A stretch of DNA of 64,000 bases from Pedobacter caeni (GCF_900129215.1 NZ_FQUQ01000002.1:930001-994000); one strand, 5' to 3'. Shown: positions 27,853 through 35,877, counted from the stretch's first letter. Notes: generated from the sequence alone by a model not told the origin. Translations and numbers: made by a program.

Positions 27853-28503
27853 TTAAATCTTAAGAATAGCTGCAATTTCAGGGAAACCCTTTTCTTCTGC
27901 AAGGTCTGCAGGTAGCTTTCCACCCTCCATTCTTACGTTTAAGTCTGCGGAATATTCGAGCAATAGGATGATGAGTTCAATATTTCCGGTTTGTGCAGCG
28001 GCATGTAATGCCGTAAATCCTGCCTGCTGTTTTACATTTACTTCAGCACCGGCTTCTAAAAGCATTTTGGTAATGTTATAACTTTTAGCTGCCACGGCCG
28101 AATGAATAGGAAAGACATTGAAGCCATTGTTTGCTGCAGTATTTACGGAAGCGCCTTTGGAGATCAATAGCCTGGTAATTTCCTCATGTCCAAAGTAAGC
28201 CGCTAAACCAAGAGGAGTAAAGCCATCTCTGGAGAAAGAGTTGATCGTTTGAGGATCCTCCTCAATCAGGCGGGCTGTTTCCTGGAATTTTCCTAAAGCA
28301 CAGGCTTCAAATAGAGTGATGCTCTTTGAAAAGCCTGCAATTAATCCTGCAATGACCGGTTTTTTGTAATAACAAGCCAATAAAAGAGGCGATACCCCAT
28401 GACTGGTTTCTTTCGTCGTCAGTTCCGGATGTCTGGTCAGCAGATCAGAAATCTCTTGTTTTTTGTCCGTTTCTATTAATGTTTCAAGCTGAGAGATGTC
28501 CAT
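27853..28503 (-). CDS. Ankyrin repeat protein
   Basis: This 216-residue protein consists of about six ankyrin repeats; SRDGFTPLGLAAYFGHEEIT and QAGFTALHAAAQTGNIELI are clear units. It has no signal peptide, so it is probably a cytoplasmic protein-binding module. I start at ATG 28503 (MDISQLETLIE); an in-frame upstream ATG at 28545 would add a hydrophobic, out-of-family 14-residue stretch. It is convergent with the PspC gene, 14 bp apart. Confidence 0.85.
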   Translation of the reverse strand: MDISQLETLIETDKKQEISDLLTRHPELTTKETSHGVSPLLLACYYKKPVIAGLIAGFSKSITLFEACALGKFQETARLIEEDPQTINSFSRDGFTPLGLAAYFGHEEITRLLISKGASVNTAANNGFNVFPIHSAVAAKSYNITKMLLEAGAEVNVKQQAGFTALHAAAQTGNIELIILLLEYSADLNVRMEGGKLPADLAEEKGFPEIAAILKI

Positions 28504-28565
28504 TGTTAAGTTTAGATGTCTTAAAATACAGAAATAAATTAACAAATTTAAAATGATATTGACGT

Positions 28566-28602
28566 AAAAAAAATCCCCTCAACTAAAAAATAGCAGAGGG
28601 GA
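28566..28602 (-). terminator. Minus-strand terminator without an intact upstream gene
   Basis: TCCCCTC (28574-28580) pairs with GAGGGGA (28596-28602); the A-run at 28566-28573 is a T-run on the minus strand. It follows the probable gene remnant at 28630-28689. Confidence 0.75.
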
Positions 28603-28629
28603 ATCCCTTAAAACAAAATTTATAACTAA

Positions 28630-28689
28630 TTAAAACTTAAACGCTATCTGTATGACTGCAATGGTGTTAAATGGTTTAATCAGGATGCT
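28630..28689 (-). pseudogene. Probable 3' remnant of an outer-membrane-protein gene
   Basis: On the minus strand, a frame of 19 codons ends IKPFNTIAVIQIAFKF and stop. The alternating pattern with a terminal Phe is the usual ending of outer-membrane beta-barrel proteins. It is closed by stops just upstream and followed 28 bp later by a good terminator. No matching upstream part was found before ftsK. The reading is suggestive only. Confidence 0.35.
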
Positions 28690-28791
28690 TTATTTTTATC
28701 AGAGCATGGGATTAGGGCAGGAATATATTTTATTTAATAAGCATGCGTTTAAATGTATTTATAATAACTTAGTACATACAACTATATGTTT

Positions 28792-28799
28792 TATATTTG
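28792..28799 (+). promoter_or_regulatory. -7 element upstream of ftsK
   Basis: A perfect TATATTTG lies 25 bp before the ftsK ATG. A weak TTAG at 28769-28772 is at the right distance for -33. Confidence 0.55.
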
Positions 28800-28824
28800 T
28801 TGATTATAATATTAGTAACGAAAA

Positions 28825-31428
28825 ATGTCGGTAAGGGGAAATCAATTCAGGTCAAATTCATTTAAAAACGAGTCAGGAGATAAGCCTGGTTCAAAGTCAA
28901 CAACCACCAGACCAGTCAAGGAGAGATTTAACATCATGCCGCGTCTTGATTTTCAGAATGGCAGACTGTTTAAGATCATAGGGTTGGTATTTGTCATCAT
29001 GTCGCTGTATTTTCTGATTGCATTTACTTCCTACCTTTTTACCTGGCAGGAAGACCATAGTTATGTGATTGATGCAAACGGTGGATGGGGCAATCTTTTT
29101 AAAACTTATGAAGAACTTCAGCAGGTAAATATCACTCCGGTTGTGTCCAACTGGCTGGGTAAAATAGGTGCATTATTGTCGCACCAGTTTATTTATGAAT
29201 GGTTCGGTCTGGCATCTTTCTTATTCATTTTTGTATTCTTTGTGATCGGTTACCGCCTGCTGTTTAAGGTGAGAATATTCTCCATAGAGAAAACATTAGG
29301 CTATAGCCTGTTCTTTTTACTATTTATCTCTCTGACCCTGGGTTTTGCGCATTCCTTTCTCAGTGATGCCCCACATTTTCTGGAAGGCGAATTTGGTTAC
29401 TGGACCAATAAATTACTGACTGCACAGATCGGTAAGGCCGGAGTGGCAGGACTGATCGTTTTTCTGGGACTATCTATTCTCATCATTGCCTATAACATCG
29501 ACTTTAAAATACCACAAAGGAAAAGGGAAGAAGCCATCATTCCTGATGTTCCTGAAGATATAGAAATCGAAAATGAAGTTCGTTCTGAGCCGGTTGAGTT
29601 TACGTTAAACGACCGTTTGGCAAGGGAGAAAAAGAAAGAACAAAATGTGGTGCTTACTCCTTCAAGGTTTGAAGAACGTGAGGAACGCGAACTGGAAAAA
29701 GAAATTGTTCCTGAGTTTACAACACCAACCCATCCGTTAAACGTGATGAATACGCCTCCACCGGTAGTGCCTCCGGTTCCACCTGTCGTACCACCGGTAG
29801 TGACTTCTCTTCCGATGGAAATTACGCCTGTCGCCGAAGAGGTACCTGAGCTGGAACTGACCATAGAGAAATCAGAAGAGGAAATGAAATCTGAGGAGCT
29901 GGTAGAGCAATTCGGAAATTATGATCCTACACTGGACCTTTCCAGTTATAAATATCCGCACCTGGACCTTTTAGAGAATTATGGTTCGAACAAGATCTCT
30001 GTTAATGCAGATGAGCTGGAAGCGAATAAGAATAAAATTGTAGAAACCTTAAACCACTACAATATTGAGATTGATAAAATCAAGGCAACTATTGGTCCGA
30101 CAGTGACTCTATATGAGATCATTCCTGCACCAGGGGTAAGGATTTCAAAAATTAAGAACCTTGAAGATGATATTGCACTAAGTTTAGCTGCATTGGGAAT
30201 CAGGATCATTGCCCCAATGCCTGGAAAAGGAACCATCGGTATTGAGGTGCCTAACCTGCATCCGGAAATGGTTTCTATGAGAAGTATCCTGGCAACGGAA
30301 AAATTCCAGACTACAACTATGGATTTACCAATTGCAATGGGTAAAACAATTTCCAATGAAGTTTATATTGGTGATTTGGCTAAAATGCCCCATTTATTGG
30401 TGGCGGGGGCTACAGGACAAGGTAAATCGGTGGGGATCAACTCAATTTTGGTATCCCTGTTGTATAAAAAGCATCCTTCCCAATTGAAGTTTGTATTGGT
30501 GGATCCTAAGAAAGTGGAGCTTACGCTGTTCAATAAAATTGAACGTCACTTCCTTGCCAAGCTTCCTGGAGAAGCGGATGCGATCATTACAGATACCAAG
30601 AAAGTAATCAATACCTTAAACTCGCTTTGTATTGAAATGGATCAGCGTTATGATCTGTTAAAAGATGCGCAGGTAAGAAACCTGAAAGAGTACAATGAGA
30701 AGTTTATCAAAAGAAAACTAAACCCTAACAATTCACATAGGTTCCTTCCATACATTGTACTGATTGTGGATGAGTTTGCGGATTTAATGATGACTGCAGG
30801 TAAAGAGGTAGAGACACCAATTGCCCGTTTGGCTCAGTTGGCACGTGCGGTAGGAATTCACCTGGTGCTGGCTACACAAAGGCCTTCAGTGAACATCATC
30901 ACGGGTACAATTAAGGCAAACTTCCCTGCCAGGCTGGCCTTTAGGGTATTGTCGAAGATTGACTCCAGAACGATCCTTGACAGTGGAGGTGCAGATCAGC
31001 TGATTGGTAGAGGAGATATGTTGTTGTCGACCGGAAATGACCTGATCAGGTTGCAGTGTGCTTTCGTTGATACACCTGAGGTGGATCGTATTTCAGAATT
31101 TATTGGTAACCAAAGAGGCTATCCAGAGGCTTATCAGCTTCCTGAATACATCGATGAAGCGGCTGAATCGGCTAAACTGGACTTTGATCCGCATGATCGT
31201 GATGCCATGTTTGAGGATGCTGCGCGCTTAATTGTAATGCATCAGCAAGGTTCTACTTCTTTGATCCAGAGGAAGTTGAAGTTAGGTTACAATAGGGCTG
31301 GCAGAATCATTGATCAGCTGGAAGCTGCCGGAGTAGTAGGCCCGTTTGAAGGTAGTAAGGCCAGGGAGGTTCTGATCCCTGATGATTATGCTTTGGAACA
31401 GTTCTTGAATAATCTCAATAACGATTAA
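28825..31428 (+). CDS. ftsK: DNA translocase FtsK/SpoIIIE
   Basis: This 867-residue DNA pump acts at the division septum. Four membrane helices occupy about residues 50-220 of the N-terminal domain. A charged, proline-rich linker (PPPVVPPVPPVVPP near 310-326) follows. The motor has Walker A GATGQGKS (about 526-533) and Walker B IVLIVDEFADLM (about 643-655). A C-terminal gamma winged helix (about 795-855; STSLIQRKLKLGYNRAGRI) reads KOPS-type sequences. It is followed after 18 bp by lolA. Confidence 0.95.
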   Translation: MSVRGNQFRSNSFKNESGDKPGSKSTTTRPVKERFNIMPRLDFQNGRLFKIIGLVFVIMSLYFLIAFTSYLFTWQEDHSYVIDANGGWGNLFKTYEELQQVNITPVVSNWLGKIGALLSHQFIYEWFGLASFLFIFVFFVIGYRLLFKVRIFSIEKTLGYSLFFLLFISLTLGFAHSFLSDAPHFLEGEFGYWTNKLLTAQIGKAGVAGLIVFLGLSILIIAYNIDFKIPQRKREEAIIPDVPEDIEIENEVRSEPVEFTLNDRLAREKKKEQNVVLTPSRFEEREERELEKEIVPEFTTPTHPLNVMNTPPPVVPPVPPVVPPVVTSLPMEITPVAEEVPELELTIEKSEEEMKSEELVEQFGNYDPTLDLSSYKYPHLDLLENYGSNKISVNADELEANKNKIVETLNHYNIEIDKIKATIGPTVTLYEIIPAPGVRISKIKNLEDDIALSLAALGIRIIAPMPGKGTIGIEVPNLHPEMVSMRSILATEKFQTTTMDLPIAMGKTISNEVYIGDLAKMPHLLVAGATGQGKSVGINSILVSLLYKKHPSQLKFVLVDPKKVELTLFNKIERHFLAKLPGEADAIITDTKKVINTLNSLCIEMDQRYDLLKDAQVRNLKEYNEKFIKRKLNPNNSHRFLPYIVLIVDEFADLMMTAGKEVETPIARLAQLARAVGIHLVLATQRPSVNIITGTIKANFPARLAFRVLSKIDSRTILDSGGADQLIGRGDMLLSTGNDLIRLQCAFVDTPEVDRISEFIGNQRGYPEAYQLPEYIDEAAESAKLDFDPHDRDAMFEDAARLIVMHQQGSTSLIQRKLKLGYNRAGRIIDQLEAAGVVGPFEGSKAREVLIPDDYALEQFLNNLNND

Positions 31429-31446
31429 CACGTAATTAGAGAAAAG

Positions 31447-32097
31447 ATGAAAAAGATGATATTGTCATTGTTGGTTGCAGCAGGTTTTGCAGGTGCTTCT
31501 TATGCACAGACAGATACTAAGGCCAAAGCCATATTAGCCGATGTAAGTAAGAAGTATCGTTCATATGATGTGGTGAAAACTGAGTTTACTTTTGTTTTGG
31601 ACAATCCACAAGCAAAAATTAAGGAAACCCAGCAGGGAACATTGATTGTGAAAGCAAAAACAAATAAGTACAACGTAACCATGACCAATCAGGAATTGAT
31701 CAGTGATGGTAAAAGTCAGTGGACTTATTTGAAAGAAGATAAAGAGGTTCAGGTAACCAATGCCGACAATAACGGAGATGCATTAAATCCTGCCAAGATA
31801 TTTACGGTTTATGAAAAAGGCTTTAAATATACTTATACAGGTGATACCAAAGTAGGAGGAAAGGTTTATCAAATGATTGATCTGGCTCCGATAGATGTGA
31901 CCAAATCGTACTTTAAAATTCGGTTGGGCATTGATAAAACAGCAAAACAAATTGGAAGTGTGGTGATTTTCGATAAAAGTGGAAACAAATACACTTACAA
32001 TGTGAAAAAGATGATTCCTAACGTTAAAGTGCCGGAAAGTACCTTTTCTTTTGATACAAAGAAGTACCCTGGAGTAGAAGTGGTAGACCTGAGGTAG
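31447..32097 (+). CDS. lolA: LolA-like outer-membrane lipoprotein carrier
   Basis: This 216-residue periplasmic protein has a signal peptide (about 1-20, ending GASYAQ). The mature part has the LolA-type half-barrel pattern with GTLIVKAKTNKYNV and SDGKSQWTYLKEDKEV. It is predicted to carry lipoproteins through the periplasm. The ftsK-lolA order is widespread in bacteria, which supports the call. A strong terminator follows. Confidence 0.88.
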   Translation: MKKMILSLLVAAGFAGASYAQTDTKAKAILADVSKKYRSYDVVKTEFTFVLDNPQAKIKETQQGTLIVKAKTNKYNVTMTNQELISDGKSQWTYLKEDKEVQVTNADNNGDALNPAKIFTVYEKGFKYTYTGDTKVGGKVYQMIDLAPIDVTKSYFKIRLGIDKTAKQIGSVVIFDKSGNKYTYNVKKMIPNVKVPESTFSFDTKKYPGVEVVDLR

Positions 32098-32119
32098 CCG
32101 TATAACGATTAAAATTTTA

Positions 32120-32155
32120 AAAAGGGTTTAAGCAATTTGTTTAAACCCTTTTTTT
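32120..32155 (+). terminator. Terminator after lolA
   Basis: AAAGGGTTTAA (32121-32131) pairs with TTAAACCCTTT (32141-32151), followed by T to 32155. Its right half overlaps the promoter of the next gene. Confidence 0.9.
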
Positions 32156-32165
32156 GTTATTTTTG
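32136..32165 (+). promoter_or_regulatory. Promoter of the MBL hydrolase gene
   Basis: TTTG (32136-32139) lies in the terminator loop and TATTTTTG (32158-32165) just after the T-run, 18 bp apart. The promoter is thus embedded in the preceding terminator. Confidence 0.6.
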
Positions 32166-32190
32166 AAAATATGGTCTCAATTCATCTATT

Positions 32191-32955
32191 TTGAAAGTTA
32201 CATTTTTAGGAACAGGTACTTCCCAGGGCATTCCTGTCATCACCTGCAATTGTGTGGTTTGCCAGTCTACAGACCATAAAAACAAGCGCTTAAGGGTTTC
32301 AGTATTGCTGGAAATGGGAGATAAGACGATCGTTATTGATAGCGGTCCTGATTTCAGGTACCAGATGTTGAGGGCCAATGTAAAAGACCTGGATGCCATC
32401 CTGTACACCCATGAACATAAGGACCATGTGGCGGGTTTAGATGACATCAGACCCTTTAACTATTTGCTGAAGAAGAACATTGACATCTATGCTACTGAAC
32501 GTGTTCAGCAAGCGCTGAGGAAGGAATTTTCTTATATTTTTGCTGAAGTGCATTATCCCGGGCTACCACAAATTGATATGCATACGATTTCCGATGAAGT
32601 TTTTCAAATCGGTAAAACGGAGATCATTCCATTAAATATCATGCATTATAAGTTACCGATACTGGGTTTTAGGATCCATGATTTTACTTATATCACAGAT
32701 GCAAAAACAATCTCTGAGGAAACAATTGAGAGAGTTAAAGGGACGAAGGTTTTAGTAGTCAACGCTTTACAGCATGAAGAACATATTTCTCATTTTACAT
32801 TAAAAGAAGCGGTTGATTTTGCTCAGAAGATCGGTGCAGAGATGACTTATCTCACTCATATCAGTCATAATTTAGGATTACATGAAGAGGTAGAAAAAGA
32901 ATTACCGGAAAATGTGAAATTAGCCTATGATGGGTTGAGTATATTCTGTGAATAA
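32191..32955 (+). CDS. MBL-fold metallo-hydrolase, PhnP-like
   Basis: This 254-residue protein has the metallo-beta-lactamase fold. The metal motif THEHKDH (His74, His76, Asp78, His79) and SGPDFR are visible, and Cys19, Cys21 and Cys24 form a CxCxxC group as in PhnP-like phosphodiesterases. It probably cleaves a cyclic phosphodiester; the substrate is unknown. The start codon is TTG at 32191: it gives the family start KVTFLGTGTSQG, the frame upstream is closed by a stop at 32164, and no ATG lies between. Confidence 0.88.
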   Translation: MKVTFLGTGTSQGIPVITCNCVVCQSTDHKNKRLRVSVLLEMGDKTIVIDSGPDFRYQMLRANVKDLDAILYTHEHKDHVAGLDDIRPFNYLLKKNIDIYATERVQQALRKEFSYIFAEVHYPGLPQIDMHTISDEVFQIGKTEIIPLNIMHYKLPILGFRIHDFTYITDAKTISEETIERVKGTKVLVVNALQHEEHISHFTLKEAVDFAQKIGAEMTYLTHISHNLGLHEEVEKELPENVKLAYDGLSIFCE

Positions 32956-32966
32956 ATATATATTTG
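32935..32966 (+). promoter_or_regulatory. Promoter of tRNA-Leu(GAG)
   Basis: TTG (32935-32937) and TATATTTG (32959-32966) are 21 bp apart. The element starts inside the end of the MBL gene and ends 10 bp before the tRNA. Confidence 0.65.
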
Positions 32967-32976
32967 CAGAACAAAT

Positions 32977-33060
32977 ACCCAGGTGGCGAAATTGGTAGAC
33001 GCACCAGCTTGAGGGGCTGGCGCCGGCAACGGTGTGGGAGTTCGAATCTCCTCTTGGGTA
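32977..33060 (+). tRNA. tRNA-Leu (anticodon GAG)
   Basis: This is an 84-nt class II tRNA. The acceptor ACCCAGG pairs with CTTGGGT (one G-U), the discriminator is A, the anticodon arm is CCAGC-TTGAGGG-GCTGG, the variable arm is long and the T arm is GGGAG-TTCGAAT-CTCCT. No CCA is encoded. Confidence 0.95.
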
Positions 33061-33061
33061 C

Positions 33062-33105
33062 AAAAGTCGTGTTAATATCGAAATTTTGATGTTACACGGC
33101 TTTTT
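33062..33105 (+). terminator. Terminator after tRNA-Leu(GAG)
   Basis: AAAAGTCGTGT (33062-33072) pairs with ACACGGCTTTT (33094-33104) with one G-U, followed by T. It also abuts the end of the convergent HxlR gene. Confidence 0.75.
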
Positions 33106-33107
33106 CT

Positions 33108-33461
33108 TTATTCTTCTGTTTCTAATATCGTCTTTAACTGAGATGAAAAACCCATTCCCCATTGGTCAACAGCCGACACCAAAGGTAAAAGTGACCTTCC
33201 GGATGCTGTCAGATGATATTCCACCCGTAAAGGAACTTCGGTATAGATTGTTTTTTCTAATAACCCATGTAATTCCAGTTCCCGCAATTGTTTTTGCAAC
33301 ACCCTTTTGGTAATTCCATTGATGGCATTGACCAGGTCTTTCGGACGTTTTATTCCTTTTGAAACCTCATCAAGGATACAAAATTTCCATTTTGAACCGA
33401 CCACTTCCATTGCCACACTGAGGCCACATTCATAATCAATTGGAATTTTTCGCTGATACAT
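33108..33461 (-). CDS. HxlR family transcriptional regulator
   Basis: This 117-residue winged-helix protein has the HxlR pattern: Cys12 in DYECGLSVAMEVVGSKWKF, then the recognition helix region GITKRVLQKQLRELELHGLL and the wing TEVPLRVEYHLTASGRSLLPLV. Members sense redox, quinones or aldehydes, often through the N-terminal Cys. It is divergent from an NAD(P)H oxidoreductase gene, the usual arrangement of such a regulator and its target. A perfect 16-bp palindrome lies between them. Confidence 0.92.
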   Translation of the reverse strand: MYQRKIPIDYECGLSVAMEVVGSKWKFCILDEVSKGIKRPKDLVNAINGITKRVLQKQLRELELHGLLEKTIYTEVPLRVEYHLTASGRSLLPLVSAVDQWGMGFSSQLKTILETEE

Positions 33462-33516
33462 AAGCTTTTGTCTGTTTAGATGGATAAATGTAAATAGACG
33501 GATCTGTTAATGAATG

Positions 33517-33532
33517 GTGATAAAATTATCAC
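33517..33532. promoter_or_regulatory. Palindromic operator candidate
   Basis: GTGATAAAATTATCAC is a perfect 7+2+7 palindrome in the 164-bp region between the HxlR and oxidoreductase genes, 22 bp upstream of the oxidoreductase -33 element. It is the natural candidate for HxlR binding. Confidence 0.55.
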
Positions 33533-33554
33533 TAAGGGATTAATTAGCCCCTTA

Positions 33555-33585
33555 TTGTTCCGAAAGTCCAGGGATTCCATCTTTG
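33555..33585 (+). promoter_or_regulatory. Promoter of the oxidoreductase gene
   Basis: TTG (33555-33557) and CATCTTTG (33578-33585; one base off consensus) are 20 bp apart, 40 bp before the ATG. Confidence 0.5.
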
Positions 33586-33625
33586 TGCAAACAAATCTAA
33601 AGAAATAACTCATAAAAATTATAGG

Positions 33626-34156
33626 ATGAAAACATTGGTGATTGTCATTCACTCTGATCTTGAAAATTCAGTGATCAATAAAAGATGGGTTGAAGAATTA
33701 AAGAAAGATCCCGAAAAGTATGTAGTGCATGAATTACATCGCTTGTATCCGGATGAAAAAATAGATGTGGAGAAAGAACAAAGACTATTGGAAATGCATG
33801 AGAAGATTATCTTTCAATTTCCTTTCTATTGGTTTAATTGTCCGCCTTTTTTCAAAAAATGGTTAGACGAAGTCTTAAGCCATGGATGGGCATATGGTAA
33901 GGGGAGTGACTATAAGCTAAGGGGAAAGAAAATTGCTTTGGGTATTGCAGCCGGCATAAATGAAGAGGATTATCGCCCATCAGGAAGGTATAAATATACG
34001 CTGAAACAGCTTACAGCTCCATTTGAAGTTACATTTGATTATGTAAAAGCAGATTATAAATCACTATTTGCATTTTATGGAGCAGAGCATAATGCCACTA
34101 TAGAAAGAATAGAAGAAAGTGCCGGGAATTATATCACCTTTATCGAAAATATCTAA
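33626..34156 (+). CDS. NAD(P)H-dependent flavin oxidoreductase (KefF/MdaB-like)
   Basis: This 176-residue flavodoxin-fold protein carries the quinone reductase pattern: MKTLVIVIHSDLENSVINKRW for the FMN loop, then HEKIIFQFPFYWFNCPPFFKKWLDEVLSHGWAYG split around PPFFKKW. The pattern is typical of KefF, MdaB and NQO1-like enzymes. It probably reduces quinones or electrophiles with NAD(P)H. Divergent HxlR control fits a detoxification role. Confidence 0.88.
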   Translation: MKTLVIVIHSDLENSVINKRWVEELKKDPEKYVVHELHRLYPDEKIDVEKEQRLLEMHEKIIFQFPFYWFNCPPFFKKWLDEVLSHGWAYGKGSDYKLRGKKIALGIAAGINEEDYRPSGRYKYTLKQLTAPFEVTFDYVKADYKSLFAFYGAEHNATIERIEESAGNYITFIENI

Positions 34157-34175
34157 AAAATAGATTCGGCAGGCA

Positions 34176-34227
34176 ATTTTCATATTTAAAAGAGATTGAG
34201 TCTTTAATCCCTTTTAAATATGAAAAT
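34176..34227. repeat. 17-bp perfect inverted repeat
   Basis: ATTTTCATATTTAAAAG (34176-34192) and CTTTTAAATATGAAAAT (34211-34227) pair perfectly; the stem continues after one mismatch with GATT/AATC, leaving an 8-nt loop. It sits between the convergent oxidoreductase and GG-leader peptide genes and may end both transcripts, though no T-run follows. Confidence 0.75.
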
Positions 34228-34283
34228 ATTCATTGCAATCCTATGTTCTCATTGGTTCAAATGAGAGCGGGATTTAGAGGAAA

Positions 34284-34481
34284 TTAAGGCTTAAGAGAGC
34301 CGGATCCAGGTTTAGGAACTGGTTGTAATATTGGATCATACTCCGGTAAATGAACACAGGGATTAAATGCACACCAGTTAGCACGAAGACCACACTCGTC
34401 ACATAATTTCTGAATTAGCTGACCACCTGTAATGTTTTTCATCTGACTTCTGGTAAGTAAATTGTTTGATTTTGTTTTCAT
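34284..34481 (-). CDS. Double-glycine leader peptide (bacteriocin/RiPP-type precursor)
   Basis: This is a 65-residue peptide. The leader LLTRSQMKNITGG (8-20) matches the GG-type leaders (LSRxEMKxIxGG) of Bacteroidota ribosomal peptides, which are cut after GG by a peptidase-containing ABC transporter. The predicted mature part is 45 residues with four cysteines (27, 30, 37, 42; CxxC-x6-C-x4-C) and a proline-rich tail. No peptidase transporter, radical SAM enzyme, ATP-grasp enzyme or cyclase is encoded anywhere in the window, so it is an orphan here. The local DNA is AT-rich. The leader is seen; maturation and activity are inferred. Confidence 0.7.
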   Translation of the reverse strand: MKTKSNNLLTRSQMKNITGGQLIQKLCDECGLRANWCAFNPCVHLPEYDPILQPVPKPGSGSLKP

Positions 34482-34747
34482 AATTTTTTAATATTAGTTC
34501 ATAACAATGTACGTATAATAACGGTAAATAAAATAATTTCAGGTAATAAAAGTGTTTAATTATTAATTATTTGTTGATTTAAGCTTTTTTTATCTTTTTT
34601 TTAATTTATAGGGTAAATGTGGTGATGAGGTATCATGGATTGCATGATTTCCATGAACATATTTTCTTAACCCAGATTAAGTTTTTCTATAGCTTTCTCA
34701 GGTTACCTTTATATCATCATCCAAAGAAGATTCAAAAAATAACAACG
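34482..34747. other. AT-rich region between GG-leader peptide and doxX-like genes
   Basis: I see no credible gene in these 266 bp. The only structure noted is TCATGGA/TCCATGA (34633-34639, 34650-34656), a 7-bp inverted repeat 92 bp before the DoxX start and a possible operator. No consensus promoter was recognised for either gene. Confidence 0.4.
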
Positions 34748-35200
34748 ATGAAGATAAATCATAAATTTCCGCAGTTCTACTTAAGATTAGCCCTTGGTAT
34801 TGGCTTTATTGTTCCTGTACTAGATCGAATTGGCTGGTTGGGGCCGGCGGGCAGTAAGAATGTCGGATGGGGCAACTGGGATAATTTTGTAGACTATACG
34901 AATACTTTAATGCCATTTTTAGAGCGGCCTATGGCTAATGTCATGGGGGGAATAGCTACAATTGCTGAGGTTCTTTTTGGGCTAATGTTGATTATTGGTC
35001 TGAAAACGCGTGTAGCTGCTTTCGGAAGTTTCTTGCTTACATTGAGCTTTGGATTATGTATGGCCATGTCCTTAGGCTTGAAAGCTCCGTTGAATTACTC
35101 TGTATTTGCAGTAAGTGGAGCTTCCCTTTTACTTAGCACAATGTCCGGATATAAATGGAGTCTGGATGAGTACTTTTCAGAAAAATTGCCCGAAAGTTAG
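34748..35200 (+). CDS. DoxX family membrane protein
   Basis: This 150-residue inner-membrane protein has four helices. LRLALGIGFIVPVLDRIGWLG, IATIAEVLFGLMLIIGLKTR and the final helix pair fit DoxX/DoxD-like proteins, which are linked to respiratory or redox functions of uncertain nature. I start at ATG 34748 (MKINHKF); the longer frame from 34619 adds 43 residues that do not look like this family. Confidence 0.82.
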   Translation: MKINHKFPQFYLRLALGIGFIVPVLDRIGWLGPAGSKNVGWGNWDNFVDYTNTLMPFLERPMANVMGGIATIAEVLFGLMLIIGLKTRVAAFGSFLLTLSFGLCMAMSLGLKAPLNYSVFAVSGASLLLSTMSGYKWSLDEYFSEKLPES

Positions 35201-35231
35201 TTCCGGAGGAATTGAAAAAACTGCGTTAAAT

Positions 35232-35265
35232 AAAAAAGGAGGACATCTTCAGACTCCTCCTTTTT
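35232..35265. terminator. Bidirectional terminator between doxX-like and yceI-like genes
   Basis: AAAAAGGAGGA (35233-35243) pairs with TCCTCCTTTTT (35255-35265). T-runs on both strands serve the two convergent genes. Confidence 0.9.
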
Positions 35266-35295
35266 GTTTCTTTCTGAGTAGCTCAGAAACAGAAA

Positions 35296-35877
35296 TTACT
35301 TTTTCACAAATTCAGTATTGGCATTTAAGGTTACTTCGTCACTTAACATGGCATTTGGATATTTAGTTCCAAGTTTGAAATCGGCTCTTTTAATTGTTCC
35401 GGTTACTTTGAAACCTGCAGTTGGTTTTTTAGACATTGGGTTGGTAGTTACACCTCTTAATGTCGCATCTAAAGTGACTGCTTTAGTCACACCATGAAAG
35501 CTTAAGTTTCCGTTTACTTTGAATTTGTTAGCAGAAACTTTTTTCACTGAAGTACTTTTGAATGTCAATTTGGGATATTTCTCCACATCAAAAAAATCGG
35601 CACCTTTTAAATGCTCATCTCTTTTATCATCACCTGTATTTACCGAATTTACATCTGCAGTTAATTCTACTACGGCATCAGAGAAATCTGGTTTTGAAGC
35701 AATAACCGTTGACTGGAAGTTTTTGAACGATCCTTCTACATCAGTGATCAGTAAGTGGGTAACTACAAATCCTAATTTTGAATGTGAGGTGTCCGCGTCC
35801 CAGGTTGCAGGTGCGACAGCTTTGAAGGCGAAAAGGGCAGTGCTTAGAACTGCAGCCAATAAGAATAACTTTTTCAT
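35296..35877 (-). CDS. YceI family periplasmic protein
   Basis: This 193-residue secreted protein has a signal peptide (MKKLFLLAAVLSTALFAFKA). The mature part begins TWDADTSHSKLGFVVTHL, the classic YceI start. KRDEHLKGADFFDVEKYPKL and the final beta strands are also diagnostic. YceI proteins are lipocalin-like barrels that bind polyisoprenoids. I chose ATG 35877; an upstream ATG (35913) would put a charged stretch before the signal peptide. Confidence 0.93.
   Translation of the reverse strand: MKKLFLLAAVLSTALFAFKAVAPATWDADTSHSKLGFVVTHLLITDVEGSFKNFQSTVIASKPDFSDAVVELTADVNSVNTGDDKRDEHLKGADFFDVEKYPKLTFKSTSVKKVSANKFKVNGNLSFHGVTKAVTLDATLRGVTTNPMSKKPTAGFKVTGTIKRADFKLGTKYPNAMLSDEVTLNANTEFVKK

Noticed and set aside
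28652..28834. Plus-strand 60-codon frame before ftsK
   Set aside because: It overlaps the ftsK start and promoter, has no family features, and its region is better explained by the minus-strand remnant and the ftsK promoter.
34217..34264. Short plus-strand frame starting ATGAAAATATTC after the inverted repeat
   Set aside because: Only about 14 codons, no conservation clue, and its start lies inside the palindrome arm. It is probably chance.
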